Shown here piece by piece: positions 41,829-50,335 of a stretch of DNA of 64,000 bases. The position numbers and the translations under genes are program-made. The DNA is from a bacterium (GTDB taxonomy: Bacteria; Verrucomicrobiota; Verrucomicrobiia; Limisphaerales; RI-55): the NCBI GenBank assembly GCA_016124235.1, contig WGOC01000031.1:1-64000 (forward strand). The letters run 5' to 3'. The notes beneath the pieces are model-generated. The model saw nothing but the letters and a program-made list of their open reading frames with translations, was not told where the DNA came from and did no database searches. The first letter of the stretch is position 1; every line of letters starts with the position of its first letter.

Positions 41829-42044
41829 ACCCGCCGTCAGGCGGTATGCGCTGGACCACGTTGGTCCTCAGGTCCGTTTTTGTGCCTGTCGTTCCGATCA
41901 CCCGCCCTCACGCGCCTGCCAATTCACCAGGGGGCCATGCGGGTGCCCCTCTGAAGCGACTCCCCGCGCCGCCCTGTTGGGCAGGCTCATCAATTCGTGC
42001 AGGGCGAGTGTCCGGACCGATCAGCACAGCACAAAAAAAAGACC

Positions 42045-42500
42045 ATGAAGACTAACACATCCTCCACCATCGCACCCACCACCACAGCGTCCAGCCGGAG
42101 CGGCCGCACTTCGCGTCCGCAGCAGACCCCGAGGCAGGGGCTCCCGAGCCGTCCCGATCATCAGCCTCAGCACACCGAGCCAGAGCCGGCGGCGTTGCCG
42201 CCGATTGATTTCCGGAAACGCCGCGAGCGGCGTTCCTTTCGCACCGAGCAGGTGTTGGGTTTATTGCAGAGCAAAGCCCCGGAGTTCTTCGAGCGCGCCG
42301 AGGTCGTCGGCCAGTGGGTTTGGATCGAGTTCGCCGACAAGCCGCCGCGCGATGTCACCGCGCAGCTCGCCGAGTTCGGGTTCCATTGGAACAACAAGCG
42401 GGGCGTGTGGCAGCACCCGTGCGGGCAGGTGACGCCGGGCACCGAGTCCGATCCCAAGCAAAAGTATCCGACCTACTTCCCCGCCCACGTCCGCGCCTGA
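42045..42500 (+). CDS. Accessory protein with a C-terminal FGFHWN...W.HPCG motif
   Basis: A 151-residue protein on the plus strand. The first 65 residues are disordered (serine/threonine/proline-rich). The conserved part is RTEQVLGLLQSKAPEFFERAEVVGQWVWIEFADKPPRDVTAQLAEFGFHWNNKRGVWQHPCG. This ending is common in small proteins of phages and conjugative elements that travel with antirestriction and DUF6573 genes. Function unknown. Start: ATG 42,045. Confidence 0.65.
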   Translation: MKTNTSSTIAPTTTASSRSGRTSRPQQTPRQGLPSRPDHQPQHTEPEPAALPPIDFRKRRERRSFRTEQVLGLLQSKAPEFFERAEVVGQWVWIEFADKPPRDVTAQLAEFGFHWNNKRGVWQHPCGQVTPGTESDPKQKYPTYFPAHVRA

Positions 42501-42564
42501 CTTCACCGGGGCGCTCCACTTCGGGGCGCCCCTCCCATCTCCCAACTTCCATCTCCCATCTACC

Positions 42565-42936
42565 ATGCACATCATTTACAGCTACACCCGCAAGCAGGCC
42601 CTCGCCGACGGCTTCCAGATCGACGTTTCACACACGGCCCGCGAAGCCGGCATTAAGTTCCCGGTCTTTCTCACCCGCGCCGTGTTCGGGCGCTACGTCA
42701 CCGTGCCGCCCGGCGTGCAATGCCAGGACGAGCCCGGCCGCTTGTGGGACATCGTCTGGATGCTTCGTTTCGCCGTCCACCGGTCCCGCGACGGCGCACG
42801 ACGCATCCCGTTCGCCCTCTACGTCCGCAACGACAACCACCGCGCCCGCTTGATCAAGCTCATCGCCACCTGCGGCCCGCTCGACATCGATGATCCCAAG
42901 CCCGCCATCACCGTCATGTTGCCCGACGAGGATTGA
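42565..42936 (+). CDS. DUF6573-like accessory protein
   Basis: A 123-residue protein: IYSYTRKQALADGFQIDVSHTAREAGIKFPVFLTRAVFGRYVTVPPGVQCQDEPGRLWDIVWMLRFAV, then YVRNDNH and ITVMLPDED at the end. These segments match the DUF6573 family of phages and plasmids. Biochemical role unknown. It follows the 42,045 gene by 64 bp in the same direction, and the two are likely co-transcribed. Confidence 0.8.
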   Translation: MHIIYSYTRKQALADGFQIDVSHTAREAGIKFPVFLTRAVFGRYVTVPPGVQCQDEPGRLWDIVWMLRFAVHRSRDGARRIPFALYVRNDNHRARLIKLIATCGPLDIDDPKPAITVMLPDED

Positions 42937-42949
42937 TCATCCAACGGGC

Positions 42950-42976
42950 GGTAGGGCGGTGCTGCGTCGCCGCCCA
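42950..42976. repeat. Dispersed repeat family C, intergenic copy
   Basis: GGTAGGGCGGTGCTGCGTC then GCCGCCCA, matching 38,607-38,633 in the portal gene. Confidence 0.55.
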
Positions 42977-43138
42977 AACTTCCAGCGCTGTTAGCTACGT
43001 CTCGCCTTTGTGCCCTTCGGCGTCTTCGTGGTTGCCCCCACCGCTCGCCAAGCGTAAAAAGCGTTTCGGGAAAGCCGAACTCAGTTGACGTTCGGCCCAC
43101 AAGTTTCGGCTCACTCATACTGCTGGAACACATCACTT

Positions 43139-43639
43139 ATGCTGCAAACATGTCCACATTGTTTCAGAAATGTCTTGTTTATCAGCCAGAGCTGTCCGGC
43201 CTGCGGCCTGACTTCCAATGACGTGCAAAGAGCAAGCGCGTCAAAAGCTGCGAAACCTGAGCCGCAGAAGATCGCCGCAACCGCTAAGTCAGTTCGAAAT
43301 TCCCGTGCGCGGGCACATTCTCGACAGCTAATACTCGGAGCATTTGCCGGCGGCCTTTTGCTTTTCGTCGGCGTGCATTTTGGTCATGCTAAGTTAGATA
43401 GTAACGAGCCGATCACAAGTTCATGGGGAAATATCGTGAGTGTGGCAGGTATAATCCTGTTGGCGTTGTTTGTCGGCTCCATTGCTAGTTCGGCAATTAC
43501 GGGTAAGGAAGAGTTTGGTACTTCCACCGTGACCTATCGTTGTTCTCGTTGCGGTCGCGAAATCAGCTTCCACGCGATACCAAATGAAAAAGGCAGTACG
43601 ATTACGTGCCCGGGATGTGGAACGATGCTATGCCGATAA
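43139..43639 (+). CDS. Double zinc-ribbon membrane protein
   Basis: A 166-residue protein with an N-terminal zinc ribbon (CPHCFRNVLF then CPACGL), a basic linker, two transmembrane helices (LILGAFAGGLLLFVGVHFG; ISVAGIILLALFVGSIASSA-like), and a second ribbon at the C-terminus (CSRCGREISF then CPGCGTMLC). Its architecture recalls the three host zinc-ribbon membrane proteins flanking the element. Cargo gene, function unknown. Start ATG 43,139. Confidence 0.7.
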   Translation: MLQTCPHCFRNVLFISQSCPACGLTSNDVQRASASKAAKPEPQKIAATAKSVRNSRARAHSRQLILGAFAGGLLLFVGVHFGHAKLDSNEPITSSWGNIVSVAGIILLALFVGSIASSAITGKEEFGTSTVTYRCSRCGREISFHAIPNEKGSTITCPGCGTMLCR

Positions 43640-43834
43640 GCCCGACAAGAACGATACTGCCGACGAGAGCCAGCCGTCCTACTAATGAGACAAATTAGAG
43701 ACCAGCGGCGGCTGGCTTCCTTCGGCTAACCTCTGTCGCTCGCGGTTTCCTTAGGAATAGATTTCCTCAGCCTCCTTCGGCTTTCACGTCCCTCCGCGCC
43801 TCCGCAGTGAAAAACAGGGAGGTGGAACTTCGAC

Positions 43835-45289
43835 CTAAATCCCCCTTAACTTCCTCGCCCTGACCGTCCTTCCCTTCGTAGCCACCAGGTAACGCAAACA
43901 GTCCGCCGCGTCATCACCGCCCACGCCGTCCTCGTCGGCATCCACCTTGAGCACATCCTCCGGCCGATGCGGATCATGTTGCAAGACCGGCAACGTCTCC
44001 AACAACCGGCCGCACCGCCGGTGGATGAACAACGTCGGCCGGATGTCGGCCTCGACATCACCCAGGCGTTGCAGAATCTCCGCCCAGCCATTGATCCGGT
44101 CCGTGTTCGCGCACGTCAGTTTGATCCCGTGCCGGGCGTATTGCGCGGCGATCGTCGTGCCGTCGCTCTGACGAGAGAACACATCCGCCCCCGCCACGAA
44201 CCGTTTCAAGTCTGAGATCCCCAATCTTCTATCTCCTATCTGCCATCTTCCCAGCATGGCGTGAATCGTGTTCGCATGTCGTTGCGGCAGCCACAACCGT
44301 TCGGCGTGTTCATCGACCACGAACAGATTCCCATCACCATCGGTGCAACCGAGCAGGCACACCGTGTAATGGGTGAAGCCGTAATCGAGCGCGCAAAACC
44401 ATTCGCGGGCACGCGTCTCATCGAAGTCATCAACGACATGCACGTCGCGCCGGAACGTCGTGAAGAACTGACCGGCCGCGATATCCCAGTCGCCCTCGAA
44501 CCACGCCCGCTTCTGCCAGCCCGTCAGGTTCGCCAGCACCCGGGCGTATTCCGGATTGGTAAACGCATTGTCCGTCACGCGGGCCGGCACAAAGATCGTC
44601 TCGGGGAGCGCGTGCGTCCCGCGCGCACCATTTGGCGTCCCGCCGAATGCCACTTCTCCCGCTTTTAGTCGCTCCAAATACGGCACTATGAACTTCGTGC
44701 GATACCACGCGTGGCCGATCCCGCCCGGATTGGTTGTCGAATAAATGCGCGGCCGCCAGTTCGCCTTGGACGTCCGGCAACACGTCGTGATGTCCTGGTG
44801 TTTGCGCGAGCTGAGCGTCGTGGCCTCCTCGATACCGATCACGTCGTATTCGAGACCCAAATACGCGTCGATGTCCTTCTCCGCCTGGAAATGACCGGCG
44901 ATGATCCGCGAACCGTTGGCGAACGTCAGCACGCCGCGATGCGCCGAGAACTCGTGGCGCAGGCTCCCGAACAAACGGCGGCGCAGGTCCTCGAAGTTTT
45001 CGAGGTTCGCCTTGCCGACCTTGCGGAGCAGCAGACATTTCAGGCCGGGCACACGCTGGCAATCATCAGCACCCATCTGGGCGAGCAACCAGTGGGACTT
45101 CCCACCACCACGGGCTCCGCCGTAACCGACCGCCGTCGGCCCGTCACTGCGATCGCACAACCGCGCCGCCGCCGAAGCCGCGAGCTGACGCGGTTGCAGG
45201 ACAATCCCCGCGTTTACGAAGTTCGCCATCTGATCACCGGGACAACCCGCTTCGCGACCGGCGGCCAGGTAAGCCTCCATCGGTGTCAT
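43835..45289 (-). CDS. terL: Terminase large subunit
   Basis: A 484-residue DNA-packaging motor. The ATPase domain has Walker A GYGGARGGGKSH (about 55-66), an RKVGKANLENFEDL segment and Walker B YDVIGIEEAT (about 148-157). The RNase H-like nuclease domain begins FCALDYGFTHYTVCLLG (about 295) and ends with DADEDGVGGDDAADCLRYLV. Around residue 345 an insert RWQIGDRRLGIS is encoded by a CTATCTCCTATCTGCC-type stutter repeat (about 44,218-44,256) also found in intergenic gaps. It overlaps terS by 4 bp. Confidence 0.93.
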   Translation of the reverse strand: MTPMEAYLAAGREAGCPGDQMANFVNAGIVLQPRQLAASAAARLCDRSDGPTAVGYGGARGGGKSHWLLAQMGADDCQRVPGLKCLLLRKVGKANLENFEDLRRRLFGSLRHEFSAHRGVLTFANGSRIIAGHFQAEKDIDAYLGLEYDVIGIEEATTLSSRKHQDITTCCRTSKANWRPRIYSTTNPGGIGHAWYRTKFIVPYLERLKAGEVAFGGTPNGARGTHALPETIFVPARVTDNAFTNPEYARVLANLTGWQKRAWFEGDWDIAAGQFFTTFRRDVHVVDDFDETRAREWFCALDYGFTHYTVCLLGCTDGDGNLFVVDEHAERLWLPQRHANTIHAMLGRWQIGDRRLGISDLKRFVAGADVFSRQSDGTTIAAQYARHGIKLTCANTDRINGWAEILQRLGDVEADIRPTLFIHRRCGRLLETLPVLQHDPHRPEDVLKVDADEDGVGGDDAADCLRYLVATKGRTVRARKLRGI

Positions 45290-45879
45290 GATTTCGCCTC
45301 CTCGATCACCTTGGCTTCAATGATCTCCCCACGTGGCACCGCCACGCTTTGGGCTGGCGGAACTTCCGCTCCGTAAATTTTCTTCAATGCCACCTCCAGC
45401 TCCACCTTGATCGGTCCGCCGTCCTCGCCGGTGATCTCCGTTCGATCCGTTTCCATCCCGGACGCCAGTCGCCCCAGCTTGCTGGCCAGCTCGAGCGCCC
45501 GCGCCACGTCCCCCAGCGTCGCGCCCTTGCTGCCGTCGCGGAAACTCTCGAGGATCTTCCGGCCGGCCTCGACCAGCTCACCGCGCATCGCCCATTCCAC
45601 CTCCTTGTGTTCTTCCTGTCGCTTGAGCCAGAGCGGCGCCTTCGCCCGCGTTAACGCCTCCGTCGACTCGCGCTCCACCGCCGCCATGTGTGTTGCGTAA
45701 GCCGCCACGCGATCCAACCAACACCAGCGCGCCGACCAGCGACGGATCAGCTGTTCACTTTTCGCCAACTTGCTGGCCACCTCCGCCGTCGACCGCTGAG
45801 GCCCCATGCTCAGGTAGAGCGAGAACGCCGCGAACGCCTTGTCTGACTCCTTGGGCTGCTGTTCAAACGCCAATGCCAT
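45286..45879 (-). CDS. terS: Terminase small subunit
   Basis: A 197-residue protein upstream of terL with 4-bp overlap. The N-terminus has a helix-turn-helix-like region (GPQRSTAEVASKLAKSEQLIRRWSARWCWLDRVAAYATHM), then a long oligomerisation helix region and the C-terminal acidic end. TerS recognises the packaging site. The heptamer cluster just upstream (45,933-46,191) may be its cos/pac target or an origin. Confidence 0.82.
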   Translation of the reverse strand: MALAFEQQPKESDKAFAAFSLYLSMGPQRSTAEVASKLAKSEQLIRRWSARWCWLDRVAAYATHMAAVERESTEALTRAKAPLWLKRQEEHKEVEWAMRGELVEAGRKILESFRDGSKGATLGDVARALELASKLGRLASGMETDRTEITGEDGGPIKVELEVALKKIYGAEVPPAQSVAVPRGEIIEAKVIEEAKS

Positions 45880-45932
45880 CCTTCATCTCCTTTCGTGTTT
45901 CCGTAGCGCCCTTCGCAAAGGCTCACATCGCG

Positions 45933-46191
45933 TGACGCCCTCCACTCCAAAAATGACACCATAGGGTGTCATGCCTGGCAGATTGTTACTCAACGACTTC
46001 CAAAGCGGCTGACGCCCTGACGCCATGTTTCCCAAGTTAATGATGGGAAAAGTACACATATATATATGCACGTGCATAAAGGGTGATTTCAGCTTTTCCT
46101 GACGCTGAACCTGCAAACTTGCCGTCATGGCGTCAGCGCTACTGTCTTTATTGGGTGAAGTGCTCATATCGAGGGCGTCAGCCGGGTGTCA
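45933..46191. other. Heptamer iteron cluster with AT-rich palindrome (candidate origin or packaging site)
   Basis: TGACGCC or TGACACC occurs at 45,933, 45,954, 46,010 and 46,018, with TGACGCT at 46,100. The inverse GGCGTCA or GGTGTCA occurs at 45,965, 46,129, 46,174 and 46,185. The 45,953-45,972 pair forms a hairpin (ATGACACC/GGTGTCAT). The centre holds ATATATATAT next to the perfect palindrome ATGCACGTGCAT (46,066-46,077). The cluster sits between the end of the primase gene and the start of terS. Confidence 0.55.
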
Positions 46192-48386
46192 GCCTTGTCA
46201 TGGTCTTGTTCCAGGGAAACCCAATCGGCCGGGTAGATGATCCAACCGCGACGATGTTCGGTCCGTTGTTGCTGCACCCGGTCGCCGCAACGGCGGGCCA
46301 GTCGGCCGAGGTAAGTGCCGGCGGCATTGTTCCAGTCCAGCAGCCGGCGGGCTTCATCCTTGAACGGCGAATCCGCCAGCCGTCGCTCCAGCTCGGCCGC
46401 CGTGCCCGTCCACGGACCGAGCTTGTCATCCTCTTCCATCGCCGAATCGATCAACGCCAGCAAACGCATCTCCGGGGACATGTCTTCCAGGGCGGTGATC
46501 AGGTCCGGATGATGAAAATGCGTCACCCCAAATCGCTTCGACACCAGCGCTTCGGGAATTTCAAATCGCGTGAGGTGATGCACAAACGCCGGCACCTCGG
46601 ACAGCAGGAGCTCCATGAACTCGCGGTATCCATCGGCCGTGCTGGTGTCCACCGGCATGTCCGCCTTCGTTGCCTTGAGCAGGATCACCTTGTCCTCCAG
46701 CGATTCATCGATCGGCGGCAGGATCAACAGGTTCTCCGGTTCATCATTCAGCGAGATCGTCACCCGCCAGAATGGTTTCAGGCTGATTGCCTGTCGATTC
46801 TTCGCGTGACACGACTGCACCGTGTTCACCGTGAAATCCTTGATGCGCGCGCCAAAGTGCCGCCGGGCACGAATGTCCGTGAACGACACCTCATCCTCGA
46901 TCATCAAATGCTCGGCGGTGAACAGGTCGCCATTGAAATCGGTGGCGCCGCACATGTAGCGATACGGTTTGGCCACGCGGCCGCCGAGCACTTCGGTGAT
47001 CAGGTTTTGCAGGAGCGACTTGCCGCAATCACGGGGACCGGCGATCGCCAGCATCTGGCCGTGTCGCAACTGGCCCGCGGCCAGTGCTTCGTAGGCGATC
47101 TTCAACCAGCCCAGAAAGTACGGCACCTGGTTGTGCTTCCCGTCACCGAGCAGACCGAGGATCAATTGCTCGATGTGCGGGCACTCGCCAACCTTGGGTT
47201 GCGGCAGCCGTGGCGATCGTGTCACCAGCACGCGATGGCCGCACATTTCCTGCAGGCCCACGCTTTGGCCGGCGAGGGGACCGGCATAGACCACGTCCAG
47301 CGTTCGTTGGATCTCGATGATCCGCAGGTCGACCGCCGACAGGCCCTTTTCCTCGCCGTCGCCGGCATCGTAACCGGCCGCCCTCAGATGCTTCACGAGC
47401 GAGCTCTCGTTGATTTCGATCATCTCGCCGCGATCATTTGAGAGCCAGTAACACTTCCGGCCGGGATCGTAATACACGTGCAACTCGTCGGGCTCACGAT
47501 CGTGCAGGCCCGCTTTGCGGACACGCTCGACGGCGCGCATGAACGTTGCCCGCCGCACTTTGAACTGCCGTTCGGCGAACCGGACCACCCGATCCTGCAG
47601 CAATGCATCCCGGCCCAGACCGGCCGCCAGCTTGACCAGCCGTTGTTCCGCGCGGTGCTGCTCGGGCCCTTCCATCTTCGCCAGGCCGTCCGTTTCCCGC
47701 TCGAACAAGGCGAACGCCAGTACGCTCGCGTCGCTTTCGGCGGCAACGGGCACCGCCGTGGTCAGCAGGTTCTGCCACCACGAAGTAAACTCTGCTTTCA
47801 GCACGTCGCGACAATCATCGGCGCCCTTGCCCGGACCCTCGTAGGGAATGCGAGGCAGCAGCACGGGCAGTGGACGGAGCAACTGCGCCAGGCGAACCGC
47901 GGCGATCGCAAATTGATGGTTCAACGCCGTGTCTGAATCGCCGCAAAAGAAAATCCGCTGCGGTTGCAACCGCGCCACCACCTCCGCCAGTTCCGCCACC
48001 GGTTCCACGCCGCCCTTGCGCGCGTAACCGTAGAATCCCGACACACCCACCGCTGGAAAACCGGCCTCGGTCAGCGACAACGCCTTGAACTCACCTTCGA
48101 TGAGATGCAGGTCACCGCCGGGCGCCACCTTGTCGAGTCCCGGAGGCACGTATGCGTGGACGCTGGAGCCGACGGCCTGATGATATTTCTTGTCACCGGT
48201 CGGTTGGTCCAGTCGCAGCCGGCCGTAAGGCCTGTTGGCGTCGATCACGTCGGCGCCATCAATCGTTCGGTAGGGGATGAACAAACCGGTCGCCGCAAGA
48301 CCGCAGCGCCGCTCGGCTTCGAGGGCATCGACGCACTCGACACCGGCCGCCCGCAACACCGCCTCTGAAATTCCCGGCCGTGTCAT
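46164..48386 (-). CDS. Phage primase-helicase (DUF3854 / DUF5906 type)
   Basis: A 740-residue replication protein. The N-terminus carries a TOPRIM-like DUF3854 domain (LHLIEGEFKALSLTEAGFPAVGVSGFYGY, then RIFFCGDSDTALNHQFA). The C-terminal half is a superfamily 3-type ATPase with Walker A GPRDCGKSLL, Walker B MIEDEVSF and WRVTISLNDEPENLLILPP. It should prime and unwind the element's DNA. Start ATG 48,386 follows the stop of the upstream small gene; the frame is open to 48,440. The last codons contain two GGYGTCA heptamers. Confidence 0.87.
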   Translation of the reverse strand: MTRPGISEAVLRAAGVECVDALEAERRCGLAATGLFIPYRTIDGADVIDANRPYGRLRLDQPTGDKKYHQAVGSSVHAYVPPGLDKVAPGGDLHLIEGEFKALSLTEAGFPAVGVSGFYGYARKGGVEPVAELAEVVARLQPQRIFFCGDSDTALNHQFAIAAVRLAQLLRPLPVLLPRIPYEGPGKGADDCRDVLKAEFTSWWQNLLTTAVPVAAESDASVLAFALFERETDGLAKMEGPEQHRAEQRLVKLAAGLGRDALLQDRVVRFAERQFKVRRATFMRAVERVRKAGLHDREPDELHVYYDPGRKCYWLSNDRGEMIEINESSLVKHLRAAGYDAGDGEEKGLSAVDLRIIEIQRTLDVVYAGPLAGQSVGLQEMCGHRVLVTRSPRLPQPKVGECPHIEQLILGLLGDGKHNQVPYFLGWLKIAYEALAAGQLRHGQMLAIAGPRDCGKSLLQNLITEVLGGRVAKPYRYMCGATDFNGDLFTAEHLMIEDEVSFTDIRARRHFGARIKDFTVNTVQSCHAKNRQAISLKPFWRVTISLNDEPENLLILPPIDESLEDKVILLKATKADMPVDTSTADGYREFMELLLSEVPAFVHHLTRFEIPEALVSKRFGVTHFHHPDLITALEDMSPEMRLLALIDSAMEEDDKLGPWTGTAAELERRLADSPFKDEARRLLDWNNAAGTYLGRLARRCGDRVQQQRTEHRRGWIIYPADWVSLEQDHDKADTRLTPSI

Positions 48387-48391
48387 GTTGA

Positions 48392-48673
48392 TCAGTCGAC
48401 CGGTCGGAATCTGCCAAAGGGAATGTTCTCGACGGTCCACTCGTCGAAGGACTCGTCACGAAACTCGACATGGACGTGCCGCCGGTCCCATTCCAGCGGG
48501 ATGGCGCTTTTCCACGTCAGGGTTACGACCCCGCCGTGCTGAAGCGCGGAAATCAACTGCCCGCGCGTTTCCGCTTCCAGCGTGTCGACAAAATCCCGCA
48601 ACCGCAGGTTGTCGGGCTGCGAATCGTCCTGAATCAAAACTCCGCGATACCAGTTCAATCGACTTGTCGTCAT
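48392..48673 (-). CDS. Hypothetical phage protein
   Basis: A 93-residue protein starting MTTSRLNWYRGVLIQDDSQPDNLRLRDFVDTLEAETRG. It has no recognised domain but normal composition and lies tightly between the helicase and primase genes in the same direction. Its start region follows a CCGTGTCCTTCGTGG-type stutter repeat (about 48,680). Confidence 0.6.
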   Translation of the reverse strand: MTTSRLNWYRGVLIQDDSQPDNLRLRDFVDTLEAETRGQLISALQHGGVVTLTWKSAIPLEWDRRHVHVEFRDESFDEWTVENIPFGRFRPVD

Positions 48674-48702
48674 AAAACTCCGTGTCCTTCGTGGTTGAAT
48701 CT

Positions 48703-50028
48703 TCAGGCTGGCCGGCCCTCGGTCTCATAAAACGCGATCGCCTCGGGCGACACGTGCAGCCCTTTGAACCATTCCTTGAAATGCAGACCGGCCAGCGTCC
48801 GCACACGGCTTACCGCCACGTACGCCTGACCCGGCTCGCGCGCGGCGCGAATGTCCAGATACGCCGCGTCCAATGTCAGGCCCTGTGACTTGTGAATCGT
48901 CATCGCGTAGGCCAGTCGCAAGGGAAACTGGCTGAACGTCGCCGCCTCGGGATCACTCGCGTTGAAGCTCCAGGTGAACCGTTCCACGTCGATCACCTCG
49001 CCGCTGTTCACGCGGACCTGGATGACATCCCCAACTCCCAACTCCGATCTTCCATCTCCCACATTCACCACCGTTCCGCGCTGCCCGTTCACGAACTGCA
49101 CCTCGTTCGTTCCCGGCACCGTCCGGTTCACGGTGAACATCACCACCGCGCCCGGTTTCAAACGCAGCGTCGCCGGAGTCAGCAGGTTCTTTTTCAAAAA
49201 CTCACCCTGGGCCTCCGGCCCCGTCAGCAGGGCCTGGCACACCACTTCATCACCCGGCAGGTTGCCCAACTGGAAATGATTCCACTTGTCCACCTGCACA
49301 TTGTGCGTGAACAACCGCGTCAAACTCGCTGGCGGGAAATTCTTGATCCGCCCCTGCAACAACCGCGCGTCCTCACCCCACACGCGACCGCGCCGGAAAC
49401 TTCCCAGTGCCCGGACGAATTGCGGTTCGTCCTGACGACGCACCGTGTCCAGGACCACCGTGCGAAATTCCGCCCGCCGCCAGGCCGGCGACAGGAACGC
49501 CCAGTCGTACGGTTCGCCCTCGCCGATGCGGACCGGTGGGAGTTGCAGGAAGTCACCGGTCGCAATCACCTGGCAACCCCCGAACGGTTCGTCGTTGCCG
49601 CGCAATCTCCGAAACAGGAACTCGACAAACTCCAGCTGCCGACCGGGCAGCATGCTGATCTCATCGATCACCAGCACCTGGCACCGCCGCACCCGATGGA
49701 AACCGTTGAGCACCGATCGTCGCGGATCCTTGCGCAGCACGTCGAAGTAATCGTCGTTCGACTGCCCGGGCTTGGGGCCCAGCAGCATCCCGCAGAACCG
49801 ATGGATCGTCATGCCACCCACATTGAGCGCGGCCACGCCGGTCGGCGCCGTGACATCCACGCGCCGCGGCGATTCCGTGATGAACCGCCGCAGCAAGGTG
49901 CTCTTGCCCGTGCCCGCCATGCCGGTCAGGAAACAATTGCGCCCGCCGTTGGCCGCGCTGATGAACCGGTTCTCCGGGGTCACCACCGGGGCGGCAACCG
50001 CCTCATAATCACCCCAGGTTGCCTTCAT
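48703..50028 (-). CDS. PIF1-like DNA helicase
   Basis: A 441-residue superfamily 1B helicase. Motif I GMAGTGKST (about 36-44), VTAPTGVAALNVGGMTIHRFCG (PIF1 signature region), Walker B VLVIDEISML, GDFLQLPPV, and C-terminal motifs FVNGQRGTVVNV, RLAYAMTIHKSQGLTLD and AYVAVSRVRTLAGL. Likely involved in phage replication or recombination. Near residue 345 the stretch DGRSELGVGDV is encoded by a CCCAACTCCCAACTCCG-type stutter repeat (about 49,029-49,062), like the insert in TerL. Start ATG 50,028. Confidence 0.9.
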   Translation of the reverse strand: MKATWGDYEAVAAPVVTPENRFISAANGGRNCFLTGMAGTGKSTLLRRFITESPRRVDVTAPTGVAALNVGGMTIHRFCGMLLGPKPGQSNDDYFDVLRKDPRRSVLNGFHRVRRCQVLVIDEISMLPGRQLEFVEFLFRRLRGNDEPFGGCQVIATGDFLQLPPVRIGEGEPYDWAFLSPAWRRAEFRTVVLDTVRRQDEPQFVRALGSFRRGRVWGEDARLLQGRIKNFPPASLTRLFTHNVQVDKWNHFQLGNLPGDEVVCQALLTGPEAQGEFLKKNLLTPATLRLKPGAVVMFTVNRTVPGTNEVQFVNGQRGTVVNVGDGRSELGVGDVIQVRVNSGEVIDVERFTWSFNASDPEAATFSQFPLRLAYAMTIHKSQGLTLDAAYLDIRAAREPGQAYVAVSRVRTLAGLHFKEWFKGLHVSPEAIAFYETEGRPA

Positions 50029-50240
50029 CGCACATCCTCCAGGCCGCACCGGCAGCATCGCCGGGTAAAGCGCCCGAGCAACCACCGGTGGCGGGTACAC
50101 CGGGCGACGGTGGACCGCCATTTCCGGGCCGGCCTCTGTTGCAAATCGGCCAGCGTTCCGGCGGCCAGTCCACCGGCCGCCTTGAACTTTCGCGACAACA
50201 CGGGTGCCCGCGCCGTCATTTGTTCCCGTTCCATTTTCAT
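50025..50240 (-). CDS. Hypothetical small basic protein
   Basis: A 71-residue arginine-rich frame (MKMEREQMTARAPVLSRKFKAAGG..., ending RCCRCGLEDVR) whose stop overlaps the helicase ATG by 4 bp. The terminal CCRCG could bind zinc. Length and overlap support a real gene moderately. Confidence 0.45.
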   Translation of the reverse strand: MKMEREQMTARAPVLSRKFKAAGGLAAGTLADLQQRPARKWRSTVARCTRHRWLLGRFTRRCCRCGLEDVR

Positions 50241-50335
50241 GTGCTTGATTCCATTACCTCCGTGACCGCCTTGGTCCATCATCAGGTTTTCCAGTCTTCC
50301 CGCCGCAGGCGGTGTGCGCCGCGGCACGTTGCCGC

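Larger units (their letters stand above)
40266..42044. other. 1.8-kb ORF-poor, hairpin-rich stretch inside the late region
   Basis: No frame here reads as a real protein; the open frames are short, overlapping and arginine/serine-rich shadows. Strong inverted repeats are frequent: CTGCCAGCA/TGCTGGCAG (40,700-40,720), GCGCG/CGCGC (40,969-40,982), GCTGTTATA/TATAACAGC (41,261-41,269/41,389-41,397), GGACGGCA/TGCCGTCC (41,595-41,602/41,606-41,613), and an 18-bp bulged stem 41,656-41,674/41,706-41,723. A 20-base segment GCTGCACTGCRTTGCGCCGG occurs near 40,770 and 41,020. It may be one or more structured RNAs, or decayed genes filled with repeats. Confidence 0.5.

Noticed and set aside
46083..47441. 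452-residue plus-strand frame opposite the primase-helicase
   Set aside because: The minus strand carries recognisable DUF3854 and SF3 motifs across the same DNA; the plus frame has no family character.
48892..50265. 457-residue plus-strand frame opposite the PIF1 helicase
   Set aside because: All helicase motifs are on the minus strand; the plus frame is histidine/arginine-rich shadow.
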